A DNA stretch of 64,000 bases from CAYILR01 sp964364175 (GTDB taxonomy: Bacteria; Bdellovibrionota; UBA1018): the NCBI GenBank assembly GCA_964364175.1, contig CAYILR010000012.1, forward strand, positions 33,715-97,714, given 5' to 3'. A program made the position numbers and the translations under genes. The first letter of the stretch is position 1; each line of letters begins with the position of its first letter. Under the pieces are notes generated by a model, which was given only the letters and a program-made list of their open reading frames with translations, searched no databases and had not been told where the DNA came from. Positions 33,395-42,192 of the stretch are shown here, piece by piece.

Positions 33395-34516
33395 TCATGG
33401 GGCAGATACGATTTTATTCCAACGATCGAGAATTTCGCTCACTTGTTGAGAAATTGATTTGAGCAAAATGCGAGTCTTGAGCTTCGGCAGGTCCCGAAAA
33501 GAGTCCGGCAAAAGAACACCTTTCACTACAGGCATCATCCAATTCGCATGCGCAATCCTGGCTTGAATCTCGGGACGAATCAAGAACTCCAGGAACAATC
33601 GTGCAGCCGCCCGCTCCGCTTCATTTTGGATAGCACCCTTCACAATCCAAGCCCCTTCGATCTGCACGGGATTGCCCTCGTCCAAAATCACAGCCTGGTA
33701 CCGCTTGTCGGAGTCACCGTGCTCGCGGTGATAAGCCTGACTCGTGACATAGCTCCAAACCAGCGGCGCCTCTCCCTTGAGGAACAACCCGTACCCCGCA
33801 TCCCAACCCGGAGCCAAGGTCAGCCACTGCGACATGAATTCACGCCAGTATTTCTCCCACTCACGGCCTTTCAAAATCTTGTTCGTATAGAGTAAAAAAG
33901 AAAGTCCGGGAGACGAAGTCCGAGGATCTTCCAAAATCAAATTGCGCTTCCACTCCGGCTTGAGCACATCGAGAATGGAATGGGGGATCTCCAGCTTCTT
34001 TTTATTCAATGCCTGTGTGTCAGCAATCCACGCAAAAACACCTTGGTCCACAGGCAAAAAATCCTTGGGGAGGAAATCTTTGTCCTTCCCCCAGAGCTCT
34101 GGGTCCAAACCAGCCCAGCCCTTGGGCTTCCACGTCCCCCAAGGCTCTGCCAGGTTTTTCACCCGATCCCAAAGCACCAAATCGACTCCGACCCCAACAT
34201 GTACCGAGGGCTTGCCTCGCTTGGCATCCAACTCCATCCGCGAAACCATGTGCGCAGCATCGCCGGAGGCCATCGCTCTCACCCGACATCCACACTCTTT
34301 TTCGAAATCAGGCAAAATCAGGGCCAATGCGCCTTTTTTAGTCAGCAAGCTATCATAGGCAGTGATTCGCAGTTCAACTGTTGGATTAACTGCGACTGGA
34401 TTAACTGCGACTGAATTAGCTACGACTGGGCTAACATCTGGACTGACTGCGGTCGGCTCCTCCGCATAAACCATCCAACTCCACAGCAGCAGTAACACTC
34501 CTCCGAGCGAAAACAT
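33395..34516 (-). CDS. thiB: Thiamine-binding periplasmic protein
   Basis: A 373-aa solute-binding protein. After the signal peptide (MFSLGGVLLLLWSWMVYA) comes a low-complexity linker built of VAVNP-type repeats, then the ThiB/TbpA domain: LRITAYDSLLTKKG, FEKECGCRVR, VDLVLWDRVKN, LILEDPRTSSPGLSFLLY, APGWDAGYGLFLKGEAPLVWSY, and HANWMMPVV. These match the order and spacing of E. coli ThiB segments (YTYDSF, DPRTSTPGLG, GWSEAYGLFLKGE, GNWMYPV). The linker DNA contains a 15-bp tandem repeat (34382-34441). It is the first transporter gene of the operon thiB-thiP-thiQ. Confidence 0.9.
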   Translation of the reverse strand: MFSLGGVLLLLWSWMVYAEEPTAVSPDVSPVVANSVAVNPVAVNPTVELRITAYDSLLTKKGALALILPDFEKECGCRVRAMASGDAAHMVSRMELDAKRGKPSVHVGVGVDLVLWDRVKNLAEPWGTWKPKGWAGLDPELWGKDKDFLPKDFLPVDQGVFAWIADTQALNKKKLEIPHSILDVLKPEWKRNLILEDPRTSSPGLSFLLYTNKILKGREWEKYWREFMSQWLTLAPGWDAGYGLFLKGEAPLVWSYVTSQAYHREHGDSDKRYQAVILDEGNPVQIEGAWIVKGAIQNEAERAAARLFLEFLIRPEIQARIAHANWMMPVVKGVLLPDSFRDLPKLKTRILLKSISQQVSEILDRWNKIVSAP

Positions 34517-34519
34517 TCC

Positions 34520-34831
34520 CTAATCCATCTCCGGCACTTCGGCTTCCATGCCATGTTGAGGCACACGCAATAGCCGGACTTTATTCTGGGGGCGATCTTC
34601 TTCGAGATTCAACTGCCAAAGAATTTCGCAGTTCTGTAGATGCGTCGAGGTCTCTTCATTGGTGGTTTTGAGATGCACGATGCCGTTCTCATACAGAACT
34701 ACATCAGCATGGTCGACATAGGTCCCCACCTCGCCGGGATAAAAAAATATCACCCGGGCCGCATACCCCTCTCTCATCACACGTACATTCATAATCCGGA
34801 CGGGGGTATCTTGTTTGGGGCGAGTCGTCAA
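34520..34831 (-). CDS. Small conserved-looking protein upstream of thiB
   Basis: A 103-aa soluble protein of unknown family. Predicted mostly beta (ARVIFFYPGEVGTYVDHADVVLYENGIVHLKT, then NCEILWQLNL). Its stop is 3 bp before the thiB ATG, so it probably heads the thi operon and may couple translation into thiB. It is divergent from nadA with a 54-bp gap. No signal peptide is visible. Confidence 0.6.
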   Translation of the reverse strand: MTTRPKQDTPVRIMNVRVMREGYAARVIFFYPGEVGTYVDHADVVLYENGIVHLKTTNEETSTHLQNCEILWQLNLEEDRPQNKVRLLRVPQHGMEAEVPEMD

Positions 34832-34885
34832 TTAAACTCCGTGGCCATTGCGTGAAGACCCTCAAAAGTGCTATCTGTGGCCGGA

Positions 34886-35797
34886 ATGTTTTCAGATATC
34901 GAACGCTTAAAAAAAGAAAAAAATGCCGTGATTCTGGCTCACTATTATCAAGAGCCGGACATCCAGGACGTTGCTGACTTCGTGGGCGATAGCCTTGAAC
35001 TCGCCCGGTATGCGCAGAAGACCCAAGCTGAGATCATCGTTTTTGCCGGCGTGCACTTCATGGCCGAAGGAGCAAAAATCCTGAATCCCTCTCGCAAAGT
35101 CCTGATGCCTGATTTACGCGCGGGTTGCTCGCTCTCCGATAGCTGCCCCCCCGACGCATTTGCCCGGTTACGCGCGCAGCATCCAGATCATTTTGTGGTC
35201 TCGTATATTAATTGTTCCGCAGCGATCAAAGCCCAGAGCGATGTGATTTGCACGAGCTCAAACGCGGTGAAAATTGTCAGTCAAATCCCACGTGATCGTG
35301 GGATCATCTTTGCACCCGACCGCAACCTGGGAGCCTATGTGGCCAAGCAAACCGGCCGGGAGATGCTGCTCTGGCAAGGGACCTGCATCGTGCACGAAAC
35401 ATTCTCCGAGCGAAAAATCGCGGAGTTACAGCTTCAGCATCCCGACGCCCAGCTCATCGCTCATCCCGAGTGCGAACCCACTTTGCTCGCAAAAGCAGCC
35501 TTCATCGGCAGTACATCAGCTTTGTTAAAATATGTCATTGAGAACCCCTGCAAAAAATTCATTGTGGCGACCGAAGAGGGAATTCTTCACCAAATGGCAA
35601 AAAAAGCCCCCAACAAAACTCTAATTCCTGCCCCCCCAAATCACGCGTGCTCGTGCAATGCGTGTCCTTTTATGAAGCTGAATACTTTAGAAAAGGTCTA
35701 TGCTTGCTTGAAAAACGAGGCGCCCGAAATCACATTGCCCGATGATTTGAGAGCCCGCGCACTCAAGCCGCTTGAACAGATGTTGGCTTGGTCCTAA
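34886..35797 (+). CDS. nadA: Quinolinate synthase A
   Basis: About 303 aa. It condenses iminoaspartate with DHAP to quinolinate in NAD synthesis, using a 4Fe-4S cluster. Visible motifs are ILAHYYQEPDIQDVADFVGDSL, FAGVHFMAEGAKIL, the cluster Cys in LRAGCSLSDSCPP, a Cys in YINCSAA, VICTSSNA, PDRNLGAYVA, HPEC, and the C-terminal ACSCNACPFMKLN. I prefer the ATG at 34886; a GTG at 34868 in the same frame is possible. No nadB or nadC is adjacent. Confidence 0.93.
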   Translation: MFSDIERLKKEKNAVILAHYYQEPDIQDVADFVGDSLELARYAQKTQAEIIVFAGVHFMAEGAKILNPSRKVLMPDLRAGCSLSDSCPPDAFARLRAQHPDHFVVSYINCSAAIKAQSDVICTSSNAVKIVSQIPRDRGIIFAPDRNLGAYVAKQTGREMLLWQGTCIVHETFSERKIAELQLQHPDAQLIAHPECEPTLLAKAAFIGSTSALLKYVIENPCKKFIVATEEGILHQMAKKAPNKTLIPAPPNHACSCNACPFMKLNTLEKVYACLKNEAPEITLPDDLRARALKPLEQMLAWS

Positions 35798-35863
35798 AAA
35801 GAATTTGACAAAATGGCTCTACATTCGTACTTAACGCTCACTTTTATAGAGGAGAAGTGTGTG

Positions 35864-38539
35864 ATGAATTCAAAATTTAAAATGTCTGCTGTCCTTTTTA
35901 TTCTTGCTGCCAGCGTTTCCGCCTGCGGCGTCCAGAAGCTTGAAATTGAAAAAGTGAAAAAATTCGAGTCTGCTCCTGAGGTCAAAGCACCTTCCTTCAT
36001 TCAAGATTCATTTTCGATGGCAGACAATCCCGCTGCCGAGAAATTATCGGTGAAATCCGCTGAACGCATCCAAGACGGGGACTCATCTGAGTTGATGCTG
36101 GATAAAACTCGCATCTCGATCGCGAAATCTTCTCTCGAAAAAGAATTCCTCCTTCAAACCGTCATGATCGAACAACCGGGCGCAGCCATGGGAAGCGGCA
36201 TGAAAAGCCGCGTGGTTGCTTTGAGAAAACGTGAAAACTCGATTTTCTTGATGGAAGCCACACAAGGTCACACCGTGACTCGAGATCTTCCACAAAACTT
36301 GATCCTGGCAGAATTCCCGATTTTGTCAGAGACCGAGAATCGCATCACCTTTGATTTCAACAAAGGAATGACCCAACTCTATATCTATGGAGATTGGCAC
36401 GCGGTTGATTTTGAAGGCCCGTGGTACCAACCTGCTTACAACTTTGTTTCTGTCAAAACACAATACAGCTTTATTGAAAGCGCTGCTTTTGATTCTCAAA
36501 ACCGTCTAGTCATTCGTCAAATCGCTCAATTGGCTTTGCCTACTGGTCAAGTCAACGTCAATACTTCAGTCGAGATGAAATACTATCTCAGCCCCTATCG
36601 CCCCGATCCAACTTTCAAAGCGATGGAATCGACTGACCTTGATAAAGAACGTCTGGGCTATTTTGAGGTGGCTCCGCAGCTGACGCTTCAAGGGACTAAC
36701 GTGACTTACGTTTCTCGATTCCACCCGGAAAAACCCATTACCTACGCTATTTCTGCCAATACTCCGGAAGATTATAAGCAAGCTGTTCGTGACGGGATTT
36801 TGTACTGGAACAAACTGACTGGCAAAGAAATGATCAGAGTCGTGGATGCGCCCGCTGGCGCAGTCGCTCCAGATTCCGATTTCAACATCATTCAATGGGT
36901 CAATTTTGATACTGCTGGCTTTGCATATGCTGATGCACAGATGGACCCACGTACGGGCCAAATTCTCCATGCTCAAGTTTACTTCACCAGTTCATTTGTA
37001 TCGCACAGCAAGAACTACGCACGAAACTTGATCCGAAAACTTTCTGATCAAACTCCAGCAGACAAGCAAGCTGAAAAATTTAGACATGCACAACTCAGTT
37101 TGACAGGATTTATTCAACCTAAAATGTGTAACTACCAAGAAGAGAAAGAATTCAACGAAGGTCTGGCTCGCCTGGCCGCTGCTGGCGCGGATGATGCAAC
37201 TCTGATGAAAGTCTCTCAAGATTACATCCGTGAAGTCGTTGCACACGAAGTAGGCCACACTCTGGGATTACGCCATAATTTTGCTGGGTCAGTTTACGCC
37301 AACTTCACGGTAGATCAGCGTGAAGGCATCGTAAAAAATTATCTGAAAACAGGAAAAACCCCAGCAGGTATCACCCCCACCAGTTCTGTGATGGAATATC
37401 AGATGGTGGAGGAGGGCGCATTGACTGGAAGCAATCTAGTCAATCAGGCCGATCTGCTCCAGTATGACCGCAAGGCAATTGGCACTTTGTATTTAGGTGA
37501 AAAATATGCTGATTCGCAAATTCCGCTGTTTTGCACGGATTCCCATCAGGGAAAGTACCTGGATTGCTTGGTTTTTGATACAGGCTCGAGTCCTGCTGCC
37601 TATTTCTTTTGGAAACAAAAATCAAACATGGCAAACTTGCCAGTGATGCTTTTTGACGATTACGTCGCTCTCACCAAAGCACCAGAGAGCGCAGGCATTC
37701 CCACCATTCCAGTCATAAAAGTGCCTTTGCCCTCGACATCGGATATTGCGGGCTATCTCTCAAAAGCACAAATGTTTGCAATCGTTGGAATCACTGATTT
37801 CGTTCAATTGATTCAGATTCAACGAAATTATCCAGTCGTAGATGATGCGAACAGCAAGATTGTACACAAAGCGGAAATTGCTGCTTACGCTCAAAATATC
37901 CAGTCTTTGGGTGGACTCACGACTTTATTGGCGGGGGTTCCAGCAGATTACGGAGACAAGGCCATCGCGCAGTTTGACTCGCTCGTCGAGCGTTACGCCA
38001 GTGGGACCGGAAGCAATGGTGTGGCTTACAGCTTCACCGCAGAAGAAATCTTGATCATGAAGCAAAGAATCCGCGAGATTTTTGCTCCACTGCCTGCCGA
38101 GCTTGCCAAGGCGGATATTGCCTCGCTTGCAGCACTGCCATACGATGCATTTCAATTAATTGACCAGCCCTTGGCTGACGAGTTCCTGAGCATCCTCAAA
38201 GCACGAGTGCAAAAGTACGTGTTCTCCACCACGGGGATTACACTGAGAGCAGACCTAGAATTGAAAAGCGCCACGGAAGTGAAAAAAGTTCAGGCACAAC
38301 TGCCTTTATTCACCTATCCAGCAGCCGTCAGAATTGCAGCAGCTTCTTTGATCAGCAGCCAAAAAACCGATCAGATCCCTGATTTTGGTTTAGTGGCAAA
38401 AGCAGAGTTCTCGAAGCAATACACCGACCTGATGCAAGCTTCGATCGGCGCTCCCATCGAACAAGTCCAAAAACAGAAGCTCGCTCGCGAGCCTCTCCGT
38501 TGGATTCTGGAAGCGATCAAAGTCCAAGGCTCGTTCTAG
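35864..38539 (+). CDS. Zinc metalloprotease lipoprotein (metzincin-like)
   Basis: An 891-aa lipoprotein. The ATG at 35864 has a Shine-Dalgarno (GAGGAG) and leads into MNSKFKMSAVLFILAASVSAC, where the Cys is the lipobox residue. The zinc site is HEVGHTLGLRH (H461, E462, H465, H471), the full HExxHxxGxxH of metzincins, followed about 45 residues later by SVMEYQM, a plausible Met-turn. The 450 residues before it are beta-rich and include MEATQGHTVTRDLP and TYAISANTPEDYKQAVRDGILYWNKL, as in the DUF5117-type bacterial metalloproteases. It probably acts at the cell surface or periplasm on proteins; the target is unknown. Confidence 0.82.
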   Translation: MNSKFKMSAVLFILAASVSACGVQKLEIEKVKKFESAPEVKAPSFIQDSFSMADNPAAEKLSVKSAERIQDGDSSELMLDKTRISIAKSSLEKEFLLQTVMIEQPGAAMGSGMKSRVVALRKRENSIFLMEATQGHTVTRDLPQNLILAEFPILSETENRITFDFNKGMTQLYIYGDWHAVDFEGPWYQPAYNFVSVKTQYSFIESAAFDSQNRLVIRQIAQLALPTGQVNVNTSVEMKYYLSPYRPDPTFKAMESTDLDKERLGYFEVAPQLTLQGTNVTYVSRFHPEKPITYAISANTPEDYKQAVRDGILYWNKLTGKEMIRVVDAPAGAVAPDSDFNIIQWVNFDTAGFAYADAQMDPRTGQILHAQVYFTSSFVSHSKNYARNLIRKLSDQTPADKQAEKFRHAQLSLTGFIQPKMCNYQEEKEFNEGLARLAAAGADDATLMKVSQDYIREVVAHEVGHTLGLRHNFAGSVYANFTVDQREGIVKNYLKTGKTPAGITPTSSVMEYQMVEEGALTGSNLVNQADLLQYDRKAIGTLYLGEKYADSQIPLFCTDSHQGKYLDCLVFDTGSSPAAYFFWKQKSNMANLPVMLFDDYVALTKAPESAGIPTIPVIKVPLPSTSDIAGYLSKAQMFAIVGITDFVQLIQIQRNYPVVDDANSKIVHKAEIAAYAQNIQSLGGLTTLLAGVPADYGDKAIAQFDSLVERYASGTGSNGVAYSFTAEEILIMKQRIREIFAPLPAELAKADIASLAALPYDAFQLIDQPLADEFLSILKARVQKYVFSTTGITLRADLELKSATEVKKVQAQLPLFTYPAAVRIAAASLISSQKTDQIPDFGLVAKAEFSKQYTDLMQASIGAPIEQVQKQKLAREPLRWILEAIKVQGSF

Positions 38540-38551
38540 GCCGGGCACAAA

Positions 38552-39163
38552 ATGATCTCGCTGGATTTCACGCAGCTGCATCCGCGTGATGCCTACAAGA
38601 TCATGATCAGCGCAATTGTTCCTCGACCGATTGCTTTTGTGACGACCATCAGCCCGAACGGAGTTCCCAACGCAGCTCCATTCAGCTTTTTCAATGGAGT
38701 CAGCTCCAAGCCGCCTTGCCTCGTTTTTTCGGTGACGCTCAGGCCGGATGGCAACAAAAAAGATACTTTGAGGAACATCGAAGCGAATGGAGAATGCGTC
38801 GTTCATGTAGCCTCCGAGTGGATCGCTGGAGCGGTCAATCACACGAGCGGAGAATTCCCGTACGAGACCGACGAAATTCAGCTCACGGGTTTGACGCCTC
38901 TCCCGTCACTCAAAGTCAAACCACCTCGAATTGCTGAGTCGCCCGTTCACTTTGAGTGCGTTACAGAAAAACTAGTGACCGTAGGCGAAGGGATTGGATC
39001 AGCAACATTGGTCATCGCACGCATCGTCCAGGCTCACATTCGCGAAACTGCTTATCAGAATGGGGCGGTGACGCTGGATCAAATCAAACCTCTCTCTAGG
39101 CTCGGCGGATCCGATTACGGATTGACCAGTGGGGTCTTTTCGCTACCGAGGCCCACGGTCTAG
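38552..39163 (+). CDS. Flavin reductase-like domain protein
   Basis: A 203-aa FMN-binding split-barrel protein. Motifs are ISAIVPRPIAFVTTISPNGVPNAAPFSFFN (flavin-binding strands), LRPDGNKKDTLRNIEANGECVVHV, and a C-terminal SRLGGSDYG. Known relatives reduce FMN/FAD with NAD(P)H for two-component monooxygenases or act as flavoproteins of unknown substrate. It starts 12 bp after the metalloprotease gene and may be cotranscribed, though no functional link is evident. Confidence 0.85.
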   Translation: MISLDFTQLHPRDAYKIMISAIVPRPIAFVTTISPNGVPNAAPFSFFNGVSSKPPCLVFSVTLRPDGNKKDTLRNIEANGECVVHVASEWIAGAVNHTSGEFPYETDEIQLTGLTPLPSLKVKPPRIAESPVHFECVTEKLVTVGEGIGSATLVIARIVQAHIRETAYQNGAVTLDQIKPLSRLGGSDYGLTSGVFSLPRPTV

Positions 39164-39164
39164 G

Positions 39165-39545
39165 CTAGTTTTTCACAGGCTTGAAATCATTGTCGACACG
39201 CAGTGGGATTTTTTCTTCAGGTGTGGGCGCGGAATAATCCAGCAACTCAGCCTCGCCCTCTGGACTCATCATTTTTTTCTTCACCCGAATTTTAATCTTC
39301 AATCCTGCAGGTTTTGAAGTGTCCAACTTCATGGCTTTTTCACCCTGGAGCGCAATTTTGAGTTCTGAGCGAGTTCTCCAGTTGAATACCGCTTGGGGTT
39401 CACCGCTCACTGATTTGCGAACCAGTGCTATGACTTCGTATGTGCCGGGATTCACCACAATCGCCGCATGTGCAGAAAGGGTGAATAGGGCAGCAAAAAT
39501 TCCTGCCACAAAGATTAAATATTTTCTCAAAGGCTGGCCTCTCAT
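39165..39545 (-). CDS. Small secreted hypothetical protein
   Basis: A 126-aa protein with signal peptide MRGQPLRKYLIFVAGIFAALFTLSAHA and a beta-rich, Lys-rich mature part (VVNPGTYEVIALVRKS, LKIKIRVKKKMMSPEGEAELLDYS). No recognised family. Its ATG overlaps the stop of the caspase-like protease gene by 4 bp (ATGA type), implying translational coupling; it could be a partner or inhibitor of that protease, but this is only context. Confidence 0.6.
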   Translation of the reverse strand: MRGQPLRKYLIFVAGIFAALFTLSAHAAIVVNPGTYEVIALVRKSVSGEPQAVFNWRTRSELKIALQGEKAMKLDTSKPAGLKIKIRVKKKMMSPEGEAELLDYSAPTPEEKIPLRVDNDFKPVKN

Positions 39546-41002
39546 GAACAGAACCCCAGGTTTTTCTTGGTTTTGAAATTATAGCCCAGGCAGCACATGG
39601 CTTTTTTGTATTGATCCAGATCCGCGGGAGCAGCTTCGGTCAAAAAGCGCACATGTTGCTTCAAGAGATTTTCGACGTATGGGGTTTGCGTCTCAGAAGA
39701 AAAATAATTTTTCAGCATCTCTGTAATGGGCGGGGTCAGCTGGGTTTTGATGGCAGCATCATTCGTCAAGCAAGCAAGAACGGCTTTATTGAACGCCTTA
39801 TCATTTTCTTCAGGATTTGAAAAAAGATAGGTCGGCTTGCAAGCGATCGCCACCTTCTGAATATTTTCTCGGAACGCCGCCAGGAGCTGCTCTCGAAGGG
39901 GCGCGGATTGCGGAGTAGCCGCATGAAAAACCTCGATCATCCGGCTCGCAAATCGGCTCACAGGGCCTTGATTCATGGCTTCCGACACGTGGCCGCACTC
40001 AGCACACTCTCGCGTCGCAGGGTGCTTTTTCTCCCACTCCCTTACAATCACATCCAGGCTGGTGTTCGGCCGATTGAGCTGATCTTCGGCCAGCGCACAC
40101 GAAAAAGCGCGCAACGAATCCCCATATTTTTTCATATCTTTTGAGTAAAAAGATGAAAAATCGCCGCTGGCTGAAACTGCGCCGGGACTCTCGCTGTCCG
40201 CTAGAGCCACAACGCAGGTGGGGCTCTTCAGGTTCAACTCTGTCAGTTGCAGGCTGAATCCCCCGCTATAGCAAGCTTCGACATCCAGATGCACTGTCAC
40301 GCCGTTCGCGTTCAATTGATCGAAATGTTTTTTGAGATATTTGGGAGACAGATGAATACGCTTTTTTTTAAAAAAATCCCACCCAGGCAAAATAAATTTC
40401 CAAACACCCTCTTCCTTGATGCCATGATCATTCATGCTCAAGATGACGTGATCGCCAGGCTGGGTTTGGTGCATCAGCTGTTCCAACGCCCTCTTGACAT
40501 TGGGACCTTCGGAGTTTCCTGTGACTTCATTCTCTCCATCTCCGTCCAGATCGAGCAAATTCCGAGCGGGCTGAGGCTGAAATTTTTTCTGATCTGCGAT
40601 AAATTGCTTGCTGCTCAGGTCACAAACAACATTCGTCGCTCGATCTCCCATCATCATCTGCAAATAATCACCGATGGCAACACAATCGCCGGAGTTTTTC
40701 TCCAACCTCGCGTTCATGCGCTCCACGCGCTCCTGATCTAGGCCCTGAGTCACCCCAAAGCAGGCACTGGATTTATTACCAAAAAGAATTTGCCTTCGGT
40801 CGGCAGGAATCCCAAATTCCTTCATCCATTCGTTGCGACCTAACACCCCGTCATCATAAAAATTCTGAAATATGTCACGGTAGTCATCGCCACCGACGAT
40901 CGACAGTCCCCAGGTCTTGCCCTCAGCTTGAGCAAGCGAGGCTTCACCCAAGGCAAGAACGACAAAGACCCAAAAATTGAAGCTTTTCCCCGAAGGCGTC
41001 AC
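39542..41002 (-). CDS. Exported clan-CD caspase-like cysteine protease
   Basis: A 486-aa protein with a signal peptide ending EASLAQA. The caspase-haemoglobinase fold is suggested by the two dyad motifs: HVILSMNDHG (H193-G194 after a hydrophobic strand) and VHLDVEACYSGGF (C244 after a second strand, in the A-C-x-S-G context). An acidic DLDGDGENE loop (151-159) resembles a calcium-binding site. The C-terminal part after residue 300 is helical and contains several Cys. Legumain, gingipain, clostripain and metacaspase families share this dyad; I cannot say which is closest. A coupled small secreted protein follows. Confidence 0.7.
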   Translation of the reverse strand: MTPSGKSFNFWVFVVLALGEASLAQAEGKTWGLSIVGGDDYRDIFQNFYDDGVLGRNEWMKEFGIPADRRQILFGNKSSACFGVTQGLDQERVERMNARLEKNSGDCVAIGDYLQMMMGDRATNVVCDLSSKQFIADQKKFQPQPARNLLDLDGDGENEVTGNSEGPNVKRALEQLMHQTQPGDHVILSMNDHGIKEEGVWKFILPGWDFFKKKRIHLSPKYLKKHFDQLNANGVTVHLDVEACYSGGFSLQLTELNLKSPTCVVALADSESPGAVSASGDFSSFYSKDMKKYGDSLRAFSCALAEDQLNRPNTSLDVIVREWEKKHPATRECAECGHVSEAMNQGPVSRFASRMIEVFHAATPQSAPLREQLLAAFRENIQKVAIACKPTYLFSNPEENDKAFNKAVLACLTNDAAIKTQLTPPITEMLKNYFSSETQTPYVENLLKQHVRFLTEAAPADLDQYKKAMCCLGYNFKTKKNLGFCS

Positions 41003-41014
41003 TTCATCTATTAT

Positions 41015-42157
41015 TTATCGTTTCTGGTCCGCGCGCCAGCTCATCGTGTAACCTTCGACCTCTACCCGCTCAGCAGATTGTGCTGCGTGCAACGGGTGGT
41101 AGGTATCCACCATCACGGCGATTTCTTCGGTCTCGGTTTTGGGCTCGGCATTTTTTGCCGCGTTGGGATGCGGGCCATGGTGGATTCCTTGAGGATGCCA
41201 CGTCACGGCCCCGGCTTCGATTCCCTCGCGCGAGAAGAAATTCCCAGCGTGGTAGAAAAGCACTTCGTCGAAGTCGATGTTACGATGGTAGAAAGGCACC
41301 TTCATCGCGCCTGGTTCGCTTTCCAGCGGCCTCGGCAGAAATGAACAAATCACAAAATTCTTGGCAATGAACGTCGTGTGTACACTCGGCGGCAGGTGGT
41401 ATCGCGGCGAAATAATCGGGCGAATGTCCGCCACATTGAGTGCCCAAGGAGCCAAGTCGCCCTTCCATCCAGAAACGTTCATCGGATTCCAGGGATAAAA
41501 AACCTTCGTCCATTGATTCTCACGCTTCACTCGCAGCTCAAACTCACCCTGGGGATTCGCGCCCGTTTTGCGTTCTTTCTCGGGCAGAACAGGAACCCGC
41601 ATCACCATCGGATCAAACTGCGCGTGCCGTCCCAGCATTCCACGATCCGGCAAACCGATTTCCGTCGGCGACTCCACCACCAGCTGTGTGCAAGCCCCTT
41701 TCGCAACAAAGCGATAGGTAGTCCCACGCGGAATCACCAGGTAGTCGCCCGTGCGAAACTCGAGATCACCGTAATCGGTTTCCAAAATACCGCTGCCGGT
41801 ATGAATGAATCTCACCTCGTCGCCATCTGCATTGCGGGCAAAAATCTTCATCTCGCCGGTGAGTTTTGCAATTCCAATTCGAGCATCATGGTTCCAGAGC
41901 AGAGGCTCCGGCTGAGCATGCTCCAGGCCCTCGAGACGAGTGGCATGGTACGCATGGTGCTTCAGTGGCCCTTCGATGCGCAACCAGCCGGTCGGCGGAT
42001 GGCGATGGTAAAGGTGACTCGTGCGCCCGAAAAACCCCTGGCGAGCGTGTTCTTCCTCGTAGGTCCCATCCGGAACCTGAACATGGGGCTGAAGAGCGTA
42101 TTCACCCTGAGCCCAACCAAATCCTGTGGGTAAATTAGCAAAATCTTTTGTGGCCAT
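41015..42157 (-). CDS. hmgA: Homogentisate 1,2-dioxygenase
   Basis: A 380-aa cupin-type iron enzyme that opens the homogentisate ring in tyrosine/phenylalanine breakdown. The iron-ligand region reads PFYHRNIDFDEVLFYHAGNF and then TWHPQGIHHGPHP. The N-terminal half is the second cupin (ILETDYGDLEFRTGDYLVIPRGTTYRF). The length fits the compact bacterial branch rather than the 430-450 aa eukaryote-like enzyme. No other genes of the pathway (hppD, maiA, fahA) are adjacent. It is divergent from the glyoxalase-II-like gene. Confidence 0.85.
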   Translation of the reverse strand: MATKDFANLPTGFGWAQGEYALQPHVQVPDGTYEEEHARQGFFGRTSHLYHRHPPTGWLRIEGPLKHHAYHATRLEGLEHAQPEPLLWNHDARIGIAKLTGEMKIFARNADGDEVRFIHTGSGILETDYGDLEFRTGDYLVIPRGTTYRFVAKGACTQLVVESPTEIGLPDRGMLGRHAQFDPMVMRVPVLPEKERKTGANPQGEFELRVKRENQWTKVFYPWNPMNVSGWKGDLAPWALNVADIRPIISPRYHLPPSVHTTFIAKNFVICSFLPRPLESEPGAMKVPFYHRNIDFDEVLFYHAGNFFSREGIEAGAVTWHPQGIHHGPHPNAAKNAEPKTETEEIAVMVDTYHPLHAAQSAERVEVEGYTMSWRADQKR

Positions 42158-42192
42158 TCATTCCCTCCTCAAAAGCTGATAACACAGGCTGA

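Noticed and set aside
35805..35833. Promoter TTGACA with a -10 near 35828 before the metalloprotease gene
   Set aside because: The -35 is perfect, but no spacing of 16-18 bp gives a -10 better than two or three matches, so I do not list it as a feature.
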